Origin: Pseudomonas sp. MF4836
GTDB lineage: Bacteria; Pseudomonadota; Gammaproteobacteria; Pseudomonadales; Pseudomonadaceae
Length of the DNA: 64,000 nucleotides
NCBI RefSeq assembly: GCF_002018875.1
Contig: NZ_MVOL01000006.1
Coordinates: 248,001-312,000, forward strand
Reading direction: 5' to 3'
The stretch's first letter is position 1, and each line of letters starts with the position of its first letter. The position numbers were made by a program, and so were the translations under genes. A model generated the notes under the pieces. The model did not search any database. It was not told the origin of the DNA and saw only the letters and a list, made by a program, of their open reading frames with translations. Positions 8,991-18,429 of the stretch are shown here, piece by piece.

Positions 8991-9224
8991 ATGCAAAAGT
9001 GGCAAATCACTTTCGTTGACGATCATGGTGTCCAGTCAGTGGAGCAGTTCGACTGTGAACAGCAGCCCAGCATGGAGCAGGCGGCACGAATGATTCGCGC
9101 AAAGCTGTTGCCGGTTTCGGCCGAACTGGATCTCAATGACCTGGAGGGGCGTACCGACGACCCGACAGTCAAAAGTCTGAAAGAACAGAACAGCATTCAA
9201 ATCCTCGGCATTACTGCAATTTAG
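8991..9224 (+). CDS. Conserved hypothetical protein, 77 residues
   Basis: The ATG at 8991 follows a strong GAGGAGG. The product is soluble, acidic and has no cysteine. It starts MQKWQITFVDDHGVQSVEQF, which reads like a small beta-alpha fold, with a central helix around MEQAARMIRAKLLPV. I do not recognise a family. Codon use matches the neighbours, so I regard it as a real gene of unknown function. Confidence 0.7.
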   Translation: MQKWQITFVDDHGVQSVEQFDCEQQPSMEQAARMIRAKLLPVSAELDLNDLEGRTDDPTVKSLKEQNSIQILGITAI

Positions 9225-9434
9225 TCACCCGCCCGCTTGATCCTCAACCAGACCTTGGCAGCGCCCGGTTCTTGGCGCTACTCTGCAAAGGAGATCAGCG
9301 AATGAATCGCTAAGGTCTGGTCTTGTCAGCTACATGCTTGTGTCCTGGCGGTGCTGTTTGCCGCAACGTTTGCAGCCTCGAGGTGCAGACAGGGAGTACG
9401 GAAAGTCTATCCATTGGTTCCAGGAGGACGTTTC

Positions 9435-9776
9435 ATGAGCACAGCCTATCAAGAAGACATCAGCACCAGCGTGTTGCGCCGCATGAAAGAGGGCGGCTTC
9501 GACTTTTCACGATTCCATCCCATCGAGTTCTACGCCATTTTCCCGGATGAGGAGCGGGCGCGCAGGGCGGCAGGACATTTCCGCGGTGAATCCTTGAATG
9601 CCCAGATCAGCGTGCGCGACGATGGCGCGTGGTATCTGGAGCTAAGCAAGGTGATGTACGCCACCTACGGCGGCATCGGCGACTTCGAGCAGGACTTTGA
9701 GGCGGTGGTCGAGCCTCTGGGCGGCATCATCGAAGGTTGGGGCGTGAAGCAGGAGGTTCGAGGGTTACTCGTATAG
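9435..9776 (+). CDS. rraB: RNase E inhibitor RraB-like protein
   Basis: This 113-residue protein resembles the RraB family, which binds RNase E and changes degradosome activity. It shows the family pattern of an N-terminal helix, then HPIEFYAIFPDEERARRAA, WYLELSKVMYATYGGIGDFE and a C-terminal GGIIEGWGVKQE. The ATG at 9435 lies seven bases after a perfect AGGAGG. It is a single gene; a minus-strand hairpin with a T tract lies just beyond. RraA is encoded elsewhere in this window (52563). Confidence 0.75.
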   Translation: MSTAYQEDISTSVLRRMKEGGFDFSRFHPIEFYAIFPDEERARRAAGHFRGESLNAQISVRDDGAWYLELSKVMYATYGGIGDFEQDFEAVVEPLGGIIEGWGVKQEVRGLLV

Positions 9777-9843
9777 CGCATATGAATAGCGTCAAGACAG
9801 CATCGGCTGACCCTCGGGTTGGCCGATTTGGTTTCCGCAAGGC

Positions 9844-9871
9844 AAAAAAAGGCCACCTGCAAGGGGTGGCC
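9844..9871 (-). terminator. Rho-independent terminator on the minus strand
   Basis: A 7-bp stem GGCCACC/GGTGGCC is followed, on the minus strand only, by seven T. The plus strand lacks a T tract after the stem, so it is not a standard terminator for rraB. Confidence 0.8.
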
Positions 9872-10030
9872 AAAAGGGAAGAGCGGTATTAGGGAATGCC
9901 GTCGGGGTGGTAAGCACCCATCAGCGGCGACGCCCTGAAGCTTAAGGCATCGACTTCGTCACGCCGGGTTACGAAGTTTTGCGCGATGGGCGGATTATCC
10001 AGCGCCTCGCCCGGGCAGTGAAATCAACTC
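9844..10030 (-). ncRNA. Candidate small RNA (unassigned), 5' end approximate
   Basis: Read leftwards, this gene-free stretch contains a perfect 7-bp hairpin ACTTCGT/ACGAAGT (9977-9953), a GGGTG/CACCC hairpin (9919-9905), and a terminator with stem GGCCACC/GGTGGCC (9871-9851) followed by seven T (9850-9844). No coding gene on the minus strand lies upstream to need this terminator. A CATAGT near 10037-10032 could be a -10 box. The structure is what an independent sRNA would look like; family and exact 5' end are unknown. Confidence 0.5.
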
Positions 10031-10217
10031 TGACTATGCTGGTGATAGCCACAGCCATTGCCTCGCATTGGAGCGGGGGCAATCAAGTTGGGGCGTTTGC
10101 TGCACGGCAATGGTGCGGCGTGAACGAGAAGTTGATCCAACTAATTGAAATCAAAGCGTTTATGCCAGTGGCACGGGCCTTGCGATGCCTAGATGTCCGG
10201 GTGACAAGGAGTACGGC

Positions 10218-11627
10218 ATGATCCGCACCTATTTTGATGAAATGTACGATGCTGGCGGCCAGGTTCGCCCGCATTACCGGGAGTTTGCCCGTTGGCTTGC
10301 CGAAACCCCTGACGAGCTTCTGGCGCAGCGGCGACGCGAGGCCGACCTGCTGTTTCACCGCGCCGGCATCACCTTCACCCTGTATGGCGACGAGCAGGGC
10401 ACCGAGCGCCTGATTCCGTTCGACACCATTCCCCGCAGCATTCCGGCCAGTGAGTGGCGGATCGTCGAGCGCGGCTGCATCCAGCGGGTCAAGGCACTGA
10501 ACATGTTCCTGGCCGATCTTTACCACGACCAGCGGATCATCAAAGCCGGGATCATTCCTGCCGAACAGGTGCTGGCCAACGAGCAATACCAGTTGGCGAT
10601 GCAGGGGTTGGATCTGCACCGCGATATCTACTCGCATATTTCCGGAGTCGATCTGGTGCGCGACGGCGACGGCACCTATTACGTACTCGAAGACAACTTG
10701 CGGACCCCCAGCGGCGTGAGCTACATGCTCGAAGACCGCAAGATGATGATGCGTCTGTTCCCCGAGCTGTTCGCCGCCCAGCGCATCGCGCCAATCGACC
10801 ATTACCCGAACCTGTTGCTCGATACCCTGAAAAGCTCCAGCGCGCTGGATGACCCGAGTGTCGTGGTGTTGACACCGGGGCGTTTCAACAGCGCGTTCTT
10901 CGAACATGCGTTCCTGGCGCGGGAAATGGGCGTGGAACTGGTGGAAGGCGCAGACCTGTTCGTGCGTGACGATCGGGTCTTCATGCGCACCACCGATGGC
11001 CCCAAAGCGGTGGATGTGATCTACCGCCGCCTGGATGACGCCTTCCTCGACCCGCTGGCCTTCAACCCGGACTCCATGCTCGGCGTGCCGGGCCTGCTGT
11101 CTGCCTATCGTTCGGGCAATGTCGTGCTGGCCAACGCCATCGGCACCGGCGTAGCCGACGATAAGTCGGTTTATCCCTTTGTCACCGACATGATCCGGTT
11201 CTATCTGGATGAAGAGCCGATCCTGAAGAACGTGCCGACCTGGCAGTGCCGCAAGCCCGACGAATTGTCCCATGTGCTGGCTCATCTGCCGGAACTGGTG
11301 GTCAAGGAAACCCAGGGTTCCGGGGGCTACGGCATGCTGGTGGGACCGGCGGCTACCGCAGCGGAAATCGAGACCTTCCGCGCGCGGATCAAGGCCAAGC
11401 CCCACGCCTATATCGCGCAACCCACCTTGTCGCTGTCCACGTGCCCGACCTTTGTCGAAAACGGCATCGCTCCGCGGCACATCGACCTGCGTCCGTTTGT
11501 CCTGTCTGGCCGTGAAACCCGTGTCGTGCCCGGTGGTCTTACCCGTGTGGCGCTGCGTGAAGGCTCCCTGGTGGTGAACTCCTCCCAGGGTGGTGGAACC
11601 AAGGACACCTGGGTGGTCGAGGATTAA
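10218..11627 (+). CDS. Circularly permuted ATP-grasp protein (CP_ATPgrasp_2)
   Basis: This 469-residue protein belongs to the circularly permuted ATP-grasp family (former DUF404/DUF407), predicted to form amide bonds with ATP. Visible family segments are MYDAGGQVRPHYREF near the start, HRDIYSHISGVDLVRDGDGTY, VLEDNLRTPSGVSYMLE and the C-terminal VKETQGSGGYGMLVGP. The ATG at 10218 has AAGGAG upstream. It is followed after 11 bases by an alpha-E gene and then a transglutaminase gene in overlap; this three-gene set is widely conserved and is predicted to make and process a peptide. The substrate is unknown. Confidence 0.9.
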   Translation: MIRTYFDEMYDAGGQVRPHYREFARWLAETPDELLAQRRREADLLFHRAGITFTLYGDEQGTERLIPFDTIPRSIPASEWRIVERGCIQRVKALNMFLADLYHDQRIIKAGIIPAEQVLANEQYQLAMQGLDLHRDIYSHISGVDLVRDGDGTYYVLEDNLRTPSGVSYMLEDRKMMMRLFPELFAAQRIAPIDHYPNLLLDTLKSSSALDDPSVVVLTPGRFNSAFFEHAFLAREMGVELVEGADLFVRDDRVFMRTTDGPKAVDVIYRRLDDAFLDPLAFNPDSMLGVPGLLSAYRSGNVVLANAIGTGVADDKSVYPFVTDMIRFYLDEEPILKNVPTWQCRKPDELSHVLAHLPELVVKETQGSGGYGMLVGPAATAAEIETFRARIKAKPHAYIAQPTLSLSTCPTFVENGIAPRHIDLRPFVLSGRETRVVPGGLTRVALREGSLVVNSSQGGGTKDTWVVED

Positions 11628-11638
11628 GGAAGCTTGCC

Positions 11639-12589
11639 ATGTTGAGTAGAACCGCCTCGGACCTGTATTGGATGTCGCGTTATCTGGAGCGGGCGGAAAA
11701 CCTCGCGCGGATGCTCGACGTCAGTTATTCACTGTCATTGATGCCCCAGGACGGTCGCGGCGATGGCTTGCACGAACTGGCCATGCCGCTGCTGATTACC
11801 GGCACCCTGGATGACTACCTGGAGCGCCACGGCGAACTGCACGCCGAGCGCCTGTTGCATTTCTTCGCCCTGGACGCCGCCAACCCGGCCAGTATCTACA
11901 GCTGCCTGGGCTCGGCACGTGCCAGTGCCCACGCGGTGCGTGGGCGGATCACCGCCGATATGTGGGAAAACATCAACGCCACCTGGCTGGAGATTCGCGG
12001 CATTGCCGAACAGGGCCTGAGCCGTTACGGCATGAGCCGGTTCTGCGAGTGGATCAAGGAGCGCTCACACCTGTTTCGAGGCGCTACCTACGGCACCATC
12101 ATGCGCAACGACGCCTTTCGCTTCATTCGCCTGGGCACCTTTATCGAGCGCGCCGACAACACCTTGCGCCTGCTTGACGCGCGCTACGAGATGGCCGGCG
12201 ATCAGGCCGACGCCGTCAGCGACGGCACGGCCCATGCCTATTACCAGTGGAGCGCCTTGCTGCGCGCCTTGTCGTCGTTCGAGGCCTACACCGAGATCTA
12301 CCGCGACGCACCGGGCGCCAGGCATGTGGCCGAGCTGCTGCTGTTGCGCGCCGACGTGCCGCGCTCCCTGCGCGCCTGCACCGAAGAGATCGACCAGATC
12401 CTCGCCAGCCTGCCGGGAACCAACGGCCGGCCGGCGCAGCGCCTGGCGGCCGAAATGGATGCGCGCCTGCGCTACACCGGCATCAACGAAATCCTCGAAG
12501 AAGGCCTGCACGCCTGGCTGACCGAGTTCATCCCGCTGGTGCGCCAGCTGGGCAACGCCATTCACAGTTCCTACCTGGAGGCTGTATGA
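11639..12589 (+). CDS. Alpha-E domain protein
   Basis: This 316-residue all-helical protein begins MLSRTASDLYWMSRYLERAE, the signature of the alpha-E family (former DUF403). WLEIRGIAEQGLSRYGMSRF and FIRLGTFIERADNTLRLLD are further conserved segments. The family occurs almost only next to circularly permuted ATP-grasp and transglutaminase genes and is thought to act with them; no activity is established. Its stop overlaps the next start (ATGA), showing translational coupling. Confidence 0.9.
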   Translation: MLSRTASDLYWMSRYLERAENLARMLDVSYSLSLMPQDGRGDGLHELAMPLLITGTLDDYLERHGELHAERLLHFFALDAANPASIYSCLGSARASAHAVRGRITADMWENINATWLEIRGIAEQGLSRYGMSRFCEWIKERSHLFRGATYGTIMRNDAFRFIRLGTFIERADNTLRLLDARYEMAGDQADAVSDGTAHAYYQWSALLRALSSFEAYTEIYRDAPGARHVAELLLLRADVPRSLRACTEEIDQILASLPGTNGRPAQRLAAEMDARLRYTGINEILEEGLHAWLTEFIPLVRQLGNAIHSSYLEAV

Positions 12590-13392
12590 GACTCTCCATC
12601 AGTCACGAAACCGCCTATCACTATGAAAACCAGGTGCGAGCCAGCATCCAGTACCTGCGCCTGACGCCCCACGACAGCGAGCGCCAGCACGTGCTCAGTT
12701 GGCAGCTTGATCTGCCGCGTCCGGTGCGCGCGCAGCTGGATCCCTTCGGCAACATTCTGCACGTGCTGACCCTGGACGAGCCTCACGAGGCGATCATCAT
12801 CGGCGCGCGCGGGCAGGTGGATATCGACGAGTTGCGCGAGGCCGAGCATGAGAGCCAGTCGCCGCTACCGTTCCTGCGCTTTACCCGGCTCACCGAGGCC
12901 GACCAAGCCCTGCGTGCCTTTGCCGACAAACAATGCCGCAAGCGTCGTGATCGCAGCGGGCTGATCGACCTGATGCACGCGCTGAACCAGTACATGACCT
13001 ATGCGCCGGGTTCTACTGCAGTGGACACCAGTGCGGCTCAGGCCTTTGCCGGGCGCTCCGGCGTCTGCCAGGACCACACCCACGCCTTTCTTGCCTGCGC
13101 TCGCAGTCTCGGGGTGCCGGCGCGGTACGTATCGGGTTACCTGTACAGTGAGAACAGCGAGCACCTGGCCAGCCATGCCTGGGCCGAAGCCTGGCTGGAT
13201 GACGCCTGGTACAGCTTTGACGTGACCAACGAGCTGGCGCGCCCCGAGCGCCACCTGAAACTGGCAGTGGGCCTGGACTACCTGGATGCCTGCCCGGTGC
13301 GTGGCATGCGGCGCGGCGGTGGTGGCGAACAGATGCACGCCAAAGTGCTGGTTGCACCGACCCCGCCGGTGATCCTGGTACAGCAGCAGTAG
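12586..13392 (+). CDS. Transglutaminase-like cysteine protease family protein
   Basis: This 268-residue protein has an N-terminal beta domain (about 1-85, MRLSISHETAYHYENQVR) and a transglutaminase core with an apparently complete triad: Cys161 in GRSGVCQDHTHAF, His197 in LASHAWAEAWL and Asp212 in YSFDVTNE. It is predicted to cleave or transfer amide bonds, probably on the product of the ATP-grasp partner. There is no signal peptide, so it is cytoplasmic. It overlaps the alpha-E gene by four bases and ends the operon. Confidence 0.9.
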   Translation: MRLSISHETAYHYENQVRASIQYLRLTPHDSERQHVLSWQLDLPRPVRAQLDPFGNILHVLTLDEPHEAIIIGARGQVDIDELREAEHESQSPLPFLRFTRLTEADQALRAFADKQCRKRRDRSGLIDLMHALNQYMTYAPGSTAVDTSAAQAFAGRSGVCQDHTHAFLACARSLGVPARYVSGYLYSENSEHLASHAWAEAWLDDAWYSFDVTNELARPERHLKLAVGLDYLDACPVRGMRRGGGGEQMHAKVLVAPTPPVILVQQQ

Positions 13393-13447
13393 GTTGTACG
13401 CCGCGGGCCCAGGGGCGGCCTGTCAGGCGTTTATCTGGCAGCAGTCT

Positions 13448-14254
13448 TCAAGGCTGCTGTTTACGCCCCGCCATATGTTTCAGATAGCCGAGCAGCAACT
13501 CCAGCTCCGTGTCCGGCAGGACGCTGCTGGAGAACCCCGGCATCTTCGCCTGGGGCCAGCGGCGCAAGCTTTGCGGATCGCGGATATAGCGCTTGAGAAA
13601 GGCTTCACCGAAGTACTCGGTCGGGCTGTAGGGGATGTTCAGGTCAGGGCCGAACTGCGAGTCGCCCGCAGCATTCAGGCGATGGCAGGCCAGGCAGTTC
13701 TTCTGGAATAACGCAAACCCCTGGTTCACCGGGTCGTCGCTCGCCAGGGCCGGATCTGGCCGCAAGGCTGGGAAACGCTCGGCAACCGGCGCCAGGCGCT
13801 TGATGCTGGCCAGCTCGAACGGCCATTGCTCCGGGCTGATGTGCCCGGCCTGGGGGTTGGTCCAGACCAGGTAGAACGGCCCAGCACTGGGTTTGCCCTG
13901 AGCCAGTTTCGGCCAGGGCCTTGACGGGTCCTCGATGGCCAGCCAGGCCCGGGCGCCGTTGCGATTGAGCAGGGGCGCGGCGGAGAGTTCGGCGGCAAAC
14001 CCGTCCAGGGCCACTGCCTGCAAGTGATCGTCGGCCTTGACCCCTTCCAGCAGCGCCTCAAGTGGCACGGCGCGATAAATCATGTCGCGTTTGTAGGAGA
14101 CGTCGTCGCTGATGGTGATGGTCTGCACTTCAGGGTGTGCCAGCAACTCCTCGGTCTGCCAGGTGCGGCTGCCTGCGCCCAGCTCCAGGACCAGTTGCGC
14201 TGCCTGCAATGGCGTACACAGGAGCAGGGCGCTCCAGAGGATAAGAAGTTTCAA
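13448..14254 (-). CDS. Periplasmic mono-haem c-type cytochrome with oxidoreductase-like N-domain
   Basis: This 268-residue protein has a signal peptide (LLILWSALLLCTPLQAAQ). Residues about 20-150 resemble the molybdopterin-oxidoreductase/sulphite-oxidase fold without an obvious cofactor cysteine. The C-terminal third is a cytochrome c domain with CLACH at residues 187-191 and a likely methionine ligand in AKMPGFSS. It probably carries electrons in the periplasm; partner and substrate are unknown. It is convergent with the transglutaminase operon. Confidence 0.8.
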   Translation of the reverse strand: MKLLILWSALLLCTPLQAAQLVLELGAGSRTWQTEELLAHPEVQTITISDDVSYKRDMIYRAVPLEALLEGVKADDHLQAVALDGFAAELSAAPLLNRNGARAWLAIEDPSRPWPKLAQGKPSAGPFYLVWTNPQAGHISPEQWPFELASIKRLAPVAERFPALRPDPALASDDPVNQGFALFQKNCLACHRLNAAGDSQFGPDLNIPYSPTEYFGEAFLKRYIRDPQSLRRWPQAKMPGFSSSVLPDTELELLLGYLKHMAGRKQQP

Positions 14255-14441
14255 TTGATCGCCGTTCTATTGCTGAAAATGAGTGCCCGGGCGCTCCGCA
14301 AGAAGCCTGCCTGATGATGGGCAGCGGCGCGGCCATAGGCTGGCTCAGCGGCGCTGCGTCAGGAAGGTTGGCACACAACTTCGCACGCCGAAAGCGCATC
14401 GGCGCGCAATGTGCTGCGTGGCGGTGGAACAGCCACGCTGA

Positions 14442-14537
14442 CTAGCCGATCACTTTGGTGAGGTTGGGCAAGATCAAGAGCAAGGTGGTAGCGAAAAGAA
14501 TGAGCCCGGCTTGACGTACTTTCGAATGCTTGAACAT
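14442..14537 (-). CDS. 31-residue single-pass membrane protein
   Basis: The ORF ATG 14537 to TAG 14442 encodes MFKHSKVRQAG, then a hydrophobic segment LILFATTLLLILPNL, then TKVIG. A basic N-terminus before one membrane span predicts the N-terminus in the cytoplasm. An AAGG lies about ten bases before the start. It is too short for usual gene callers. I believe similar short proteins occur in other pseudomonads but cannot check here. Function is unknown. Confidence 0.55.
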   Translation of the reverse strand: MFKHSKVRQAGLILFATTLLLILPNLTKVIG

Positions 14538-14948
14538 GGCTGTGTGCCTTTTGTTGTTATTCCTGAACATCTGATGCATGCGTCTGTCGACTTCACGATG
14601 ACCCGACCATGTGTCCCTTTTCTTACACGTGCCCGGGAAATCCCCGGCTGCAACGATTTACTGCCTGCTGTTTCTACCTTAGGGGCCTTGTAACACTTGG
14701 CTTAGATCCAATTCATATCAAGTTGTCATGTAAAGCTTGTCAACGGTTATGAGGCTTATTGCCAGCTGCGTCGGCGCCCGTTGGCTAGACAGTTCCCCGT
14801 CGTTGTTGGCGACATCTATTAGCTCGCTACCGTTCGTCTGAGCGCGTGGGTCAAGGCCGCTGAGCGCATCGGTCATTGAATCCGGCGCCGCCCGGCCTAA
14901 GGTGAGCGCTCTGCCTTTTTCTCTCCCGTACAGCGGTTCGAGGACGTC
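14538..14948. other. 411-bp intergenic region, no gene recognised
   Basis: This is the divergent region between the 31-residue protein and the thiolase gene. I see no coding frame with a ribosome binding site. The part around 14690-14760 is relatively AT-rich and probably holds promoters in both directions. No strong hairpin or operator is visible. Confidence 0.5.
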
Positions 14949-16154
14949 ATGACTGAAGCTTTGATATTCGACGCGTTACGCACGCCCCGTGGCAAAGGCA
15001 AGGCCGATGGCGCCTTGTACAGCGTCAAGCCGGTGAACCTGCTGGCCGGGTTGCTCAATGCGCTGCAACGGCGCACCGAGCTCGATACCAGCCAGGTGGA
15101 TGACATCGTCCTCGGCTGTGTCACGCCGGTGGGCGACCAGGGCGCCGACATTGCCAAGACCGCAGCCCTGGTGGCGGATTGGGACATCAGCGTGGCTGGG
15201 GTGCAGATCAACCGGTTTTGCGCGTCGGGCCTGGAGGCGGTCAACCTGGGAGCGATGAAGGTGCGTTCCGGTTTCGAGGACCTGGTGGTGGTCGGCGGGG
15301 TCGAGTCCATGTCCCGGGTACCCATGGGCAGCGACGGCGGGGCCTGGGTCCTGGATCCGCAGACCAACCTGCACAGTCATTTCACCCCGCAGGGTATCGG
15401 CGCCGACCTGATCGCGACCCTGGAAGGCTTCAGCCGGCAAGACGTCGATACCTTCGCCCTGCAGTCCCAGCAAAAGGCCGCGCGGGCGAGGGCGGATGGG
15501 GCCTTCGACAAGTCCCTGGTGCCGGTCCGGGACCAGAACGGCATCCTTCTGCTGGAGCAGGATGAGTTCATCCGTGGCGACTCGACCCTCGAAGGCCTGG
15601 GCAAGCTCAAGCCGAGCTTCGAGATGATGGGGCAAATGGGTTTTGACGCCACTGCCTTGCGCGTCTACAGCCATGTCGAGCGCATTAACCATGTGCACAC
15701 GCCGGGCAACAGTTCGGGGATCGTCGATGGCGCGGCGTTGATGCTGATCGGCTCCGAAGCCAAGGGCCGGGACCTGGGGCTGACGCCTCGGGCGCGGATC
15801 GTTGCCACTGCGGTCACCAGCACCGATCCGACCATCATGCTCACCGGGCCGGCCCCGGCCACTCGCAAAGCCTTGGCCAAGGCGGGTTTGCGCATCGAGG
15901 ACATCGACCTGTTCGAAGTCAACGAAGCGTTTGCCTCGGTGGTGTTGAAATTCATCAAGGACATGGCCATCGACCCGGCCAAGGTCAACGTCAACGGCGG
16001 TTCGATCGCCATGGGCCACCCACTGGGCGCCACCGGTTGCGCGATCCTCGGCACCCTGCTCGATGAGCTGGAGGCCCGGCACCAGCGTTACGGCCTGGCG
16101 ACGCTGTGCGTCGGCGGCGGCATGGGTATCGCCACCATCATCGAACGCCTCTGA
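14949..16154 (+). CDS. Acetyl-CoA C-acyltransferase (thiolase, FadA/FadI type)
   Basis: This 401-residue thiolase catalyses the last step of beta-oxidation, cleaving 3-ketoacyl-CoA with CoA. The nucleophilic Cys91 is in [11 protein letters not shown]. The later catalytic segments [23 protein letters not shown] and CVGGGMGIA are present. The next gene, 25 bases downstream, encodes the hydratase/dehydrogenase partner, so the two form a beta-oxidation unit (thiolase first, as in some Pseudomonas FadA-B type operons). Chain-length preference cannot be read from sequence. Confidence 0.93.
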   Translation: MTEALIFDALRTPRGKGKADGALYSVKPVNLLAGLLNALQRRTELDTSQVDDIVLGCVTPVGDQGADIAKTAALVADWDISVAGVQINRFCASGLEAVNLGAMKVRSGFEDLVVVGGVESMSRVPMGSDGGAWVLDPQTNLHSHFTPQGIGADLIATLEGFSRQDVDTFALQSQQKAARARADGAFDKSLVPVRDQNGILLLEQDEFIRGDSTLEGLGKLKPSFEMMGQMGFDATALRVYSHVERINHVHTPGNSSGIVDGAALMLIGSEAKGRDLGLTPRARIVATAVTSTDPTIMLTGPAPATRKALAKAGLRIEDIDLFEVNEAFASVVLKFIKDMAIDPAKVNVNGGSIAMGHPLGATGCAILGTLLDELEARHQRYGLATLCVGGGMGIATIIERL

Positions 16155-16179
16155 GCCCCGACTTCAAGGAAACCTCGTC

Positions 16180-18324
16180 ATGACCGATGCCATCCGTTAC
16201 GAAAAAGGCCAGGACCAGATTGTGGTGCTGACCATCGATATGCCGGGCCAGAGCGCCAACACCATGAACGCGCAGTACCGCGAAGCCATGGCCGCCAGCG
16301 TCGCGCGCCTGCAGGCCGAGGACGCCAGCCTGGCCGGGGTGATCATTACCTCGGCGAAAAAGACCTTCTTTGCCGGCGGTGATCTCAACGAACTGATCAA
16401 GGTGGGCAAGCCCGAGGCCAAGGCTTTCTACGACATGGTGCTGAGCCTCAAGGCGCAGCTGCGCGCCCTGGAAACCCTGGGCAAGCCTGTGGTTGCTGCG
16501 ATCAACGGCGCGGCCCTGGGCGGCGGCTGGGAGATTTGCCTGGCCTGCCACCATCGCATTGCACTGGATGATCAGACGCTGCAGATTGGCCTGCCGGAAG
16601 TGACCCTCGGCCTGTTGCCGGGCGGTGGCGGCGTGGTGCGCATGGTCCGCATGCTGGGCCTGGAAAAGGCCTTGCCCTACCTGCTTGAGGGCAAGAAAGT
16701 ACGGCCGCAACAAGCGTTGCAGGCCGGGCTGGTCGACGAGCTGGCGAGCGACCGTGAGCAGATGTTGGCCAAGGCCCGGGCCTGGATCCTGGCCAACCCC
16801 TCGGTCAAACAGCGCTGGGATGTGGCGGGTTACCAGATCCCCGGAGGCACGCCATCGAACCCCAAGGTCGCGCAGATGCTGGCCATTGCCCCCTCGATTT
16901 TGCGCAGCAAGACCCATGGCTGCATGCCGGCGCCGGAGAAGATCCTGTGCGCAGCGGTGGAGGGCGCCCAGGTCGATTTCGACACCGCGCACTTGATCGA
17001 GACCCGCTATTTTACTGAACTGACCACCGGCCAGGTGGCGAAGAACATGATTGGCACCTTCTGGTTCGGGCTTAATCAGATCAACGCCGGCGGTTCGCGC
17101 CCGCAAGGCATTGCGCCCCAGGTGACGCACAAGGTCGGGGTGCTGGGCGCCGGGATGATGGGCGCGGGAATCGCCTACGTCAGCGCCCTGGCGGGTATCC
17201 AGGTGGTGCTCAAGGACATCGACCTGGCGGCGGCCGAGAAGGGCAAGGCGCACTCGGCGACCCTGCTCGAGAAAAAGGTCGCTCGCGGGCAACTCAGTGG
17301 GTTGCAGCGTGATGCGGTACTGGCGCGAATCAGCCCCACTGGGCAGGACGCCGATCTGGCGGGCTGCGACCTGATCATCGAAGCGGTCTTCGAGGACCGC
17401 GAGCTCAAGGCCAAGGTGTCCTCGGCGGCGCAGCGGGTGGTCGGCGCGGAGGCGGTGATCGCCTCCAACACATCCACCTTGCCCATCAGCGGCCTGGCCA
17501 GCGCGGTGCCGAATCCGGACAAGTTCATCGGCCTGCACTTCTTCAGCCCGGTGGACAAAATGCCCTTGGTGGAAATCATCAAGGGGGCTCGCACCAGCGA
17601 CGAAACTTTGGCCCGAGGTTTTGATTTCGTACTGCAAATCAAGAAAACCCCGATAGTGGTCAACGACAGTCGCGGATTTTTTACTTCGCGGGTATTCGGT
17701 ACCTTCACCAATGAAGGCATCGCCATGCTGGGCGAAGGTGTCGCCGCAGCGATGATCGAAACCGAGGCGCGCAAGGCCGGCATGCCCATTGGCCCGTTGG
17801 CGATCTCCGACGAAGTATCGCTGAGCCTGATGAGCCATATTCGCCAGCAGACCGCCAAGGACCTGCAGGCCGAAGGCAAGCCGCCCATCGAGCACCCGGC
17901 CTTTGCCGTGATCGATCTGCTGCTCAACGAATACAAGCGCCCTGGCAAGGCGGCGGGCGGCGGTTTCTACGATTACCCGGCGGGGGCGCCGAAGCACCTG
18001 TGGCCGGAGCTCAAGGTGCGCCTGGAAAAAGCCGAGGGGCAGATTTCAGCGCAGGACGTGCGCGACCGGTTGCTGTTCATCCAGGCCATCGAGACCGTGC
18101 GTTGCCTGGAAGAGGGCGTGCTGCACTCGACGGCGGATGCCAACGTCGGTTCGATTTTCGGCATCGGTTTCGCCGCCTGGACCGGCGGTGCCCTGCAGTT
18201 CATCAACCAGTACGGCTTACGGGATTTCATCGCCCGCAGCCACTACCTGGCGGAGCAATACGGCCAGCGTTTCGCACCACCGGCCCTGCTTCTGGAAAAG
18301 GCCGCCCAGGGCCAATGCTTCTGA
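16180..18324 (+). CDS. Multifunctional 3-hydroxyacyl-CoA dehydrogenase/enoyl-CoA hydratase (FadB/FadJ type)
   Basis: This 714-residue bifunctional enzyme hydrates enoyl-CoA and oxidises 3-hydroxyacyl-CoA with NAD. The N-terminal crotonase domain (about 1-190) has NGAALGGGWEICLACHHR and LPEVTLGLLPGGGG, so both catalytic glutamates are present. The NAD domain starts near residue 320 with VGVLGAGMMGAGIA and contains HFFSPVDKMPLVEII; two helical C-terminal domains follow. The ATG at 16180 has AAGGA upstream; an ORF extension into the thiolase gene is not real. It is in an operon with the thiolase. Confidence 0.93.
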   Translation: MTDAIRYEKGQDQIVVLTIDMPGQSANTMNAQYREAMAASVARLQAEDASLAGVIITSAKKTFFAGGDLNELIKVGKPEAKAFYDMVLSLKAQLRALETLGKPVVAAINGAALGGGWEICLACHHRIALDDQTLQIGLPEVTLGLLPGGGGVVRMVRMLGLEKALPYLLEGKKVRPQQALQAGLVDELASDREQMLAKARAWILANPSVKQRWDVAGYQIPGGTPSNPKVAQMLAIAPSILRSKTHGCMPAPEKILCAAVEGAQVDFDTAHLIETRYFTELTTGQVAKNMIGTFWFGLNQINAGGSRPQGIAPQVTHKVGVLGAGMMGAGIAYVSALAGIQVVLKDIDLAAAEKGKAHSATLLEKKVARGQLSGLQRDAVLARISPTGQDADLAGCDLIIEAVFEDRELKAKVSSAAQRVVGAEAVIASNTSTLPISGLASAVPNPDKFIGLHFFSPVDKMPLVEIIKGARTSDETLARGFDFVLQIKKTPIVVNDSRGFFTSRVFGTFTNEGIAMLGEGVAAAMIETEARKAGMPIGPLAISDEVSLSLMSHIRQQTAKDLQAEGKPPIEHPAFAVIDLLLNEYKRPGKAAGGGFYDYPAGAPKHLWPELKVRLEKAEGQISAQDVRDRLLFIQAIETVRCLEEGVLHSTADANVGSIFGIGFAAWTGGALQFINQYGLRDFIARSHYLAEQYGQRFAPPALLLEKAAQGQCF

Positions 18325-18429
18325 TGCTGAACGGCGTGCAGTGAACCTTTCCGGGGCTTGCCTTGACCCAGTGTTTCAAGGCAGGCTCTGGGCTGTTCAT
18401 TATTCCCATCATCGTGTCAGGTATTTTTT

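Noticed and set aside
16138..17997. 619-codon frame antisense to the multifunctional beta-oxidation gene
   Set aside because: Composition of a reverse frame (many H, Q, R, G, D) and no domain; the plus gene is intact.
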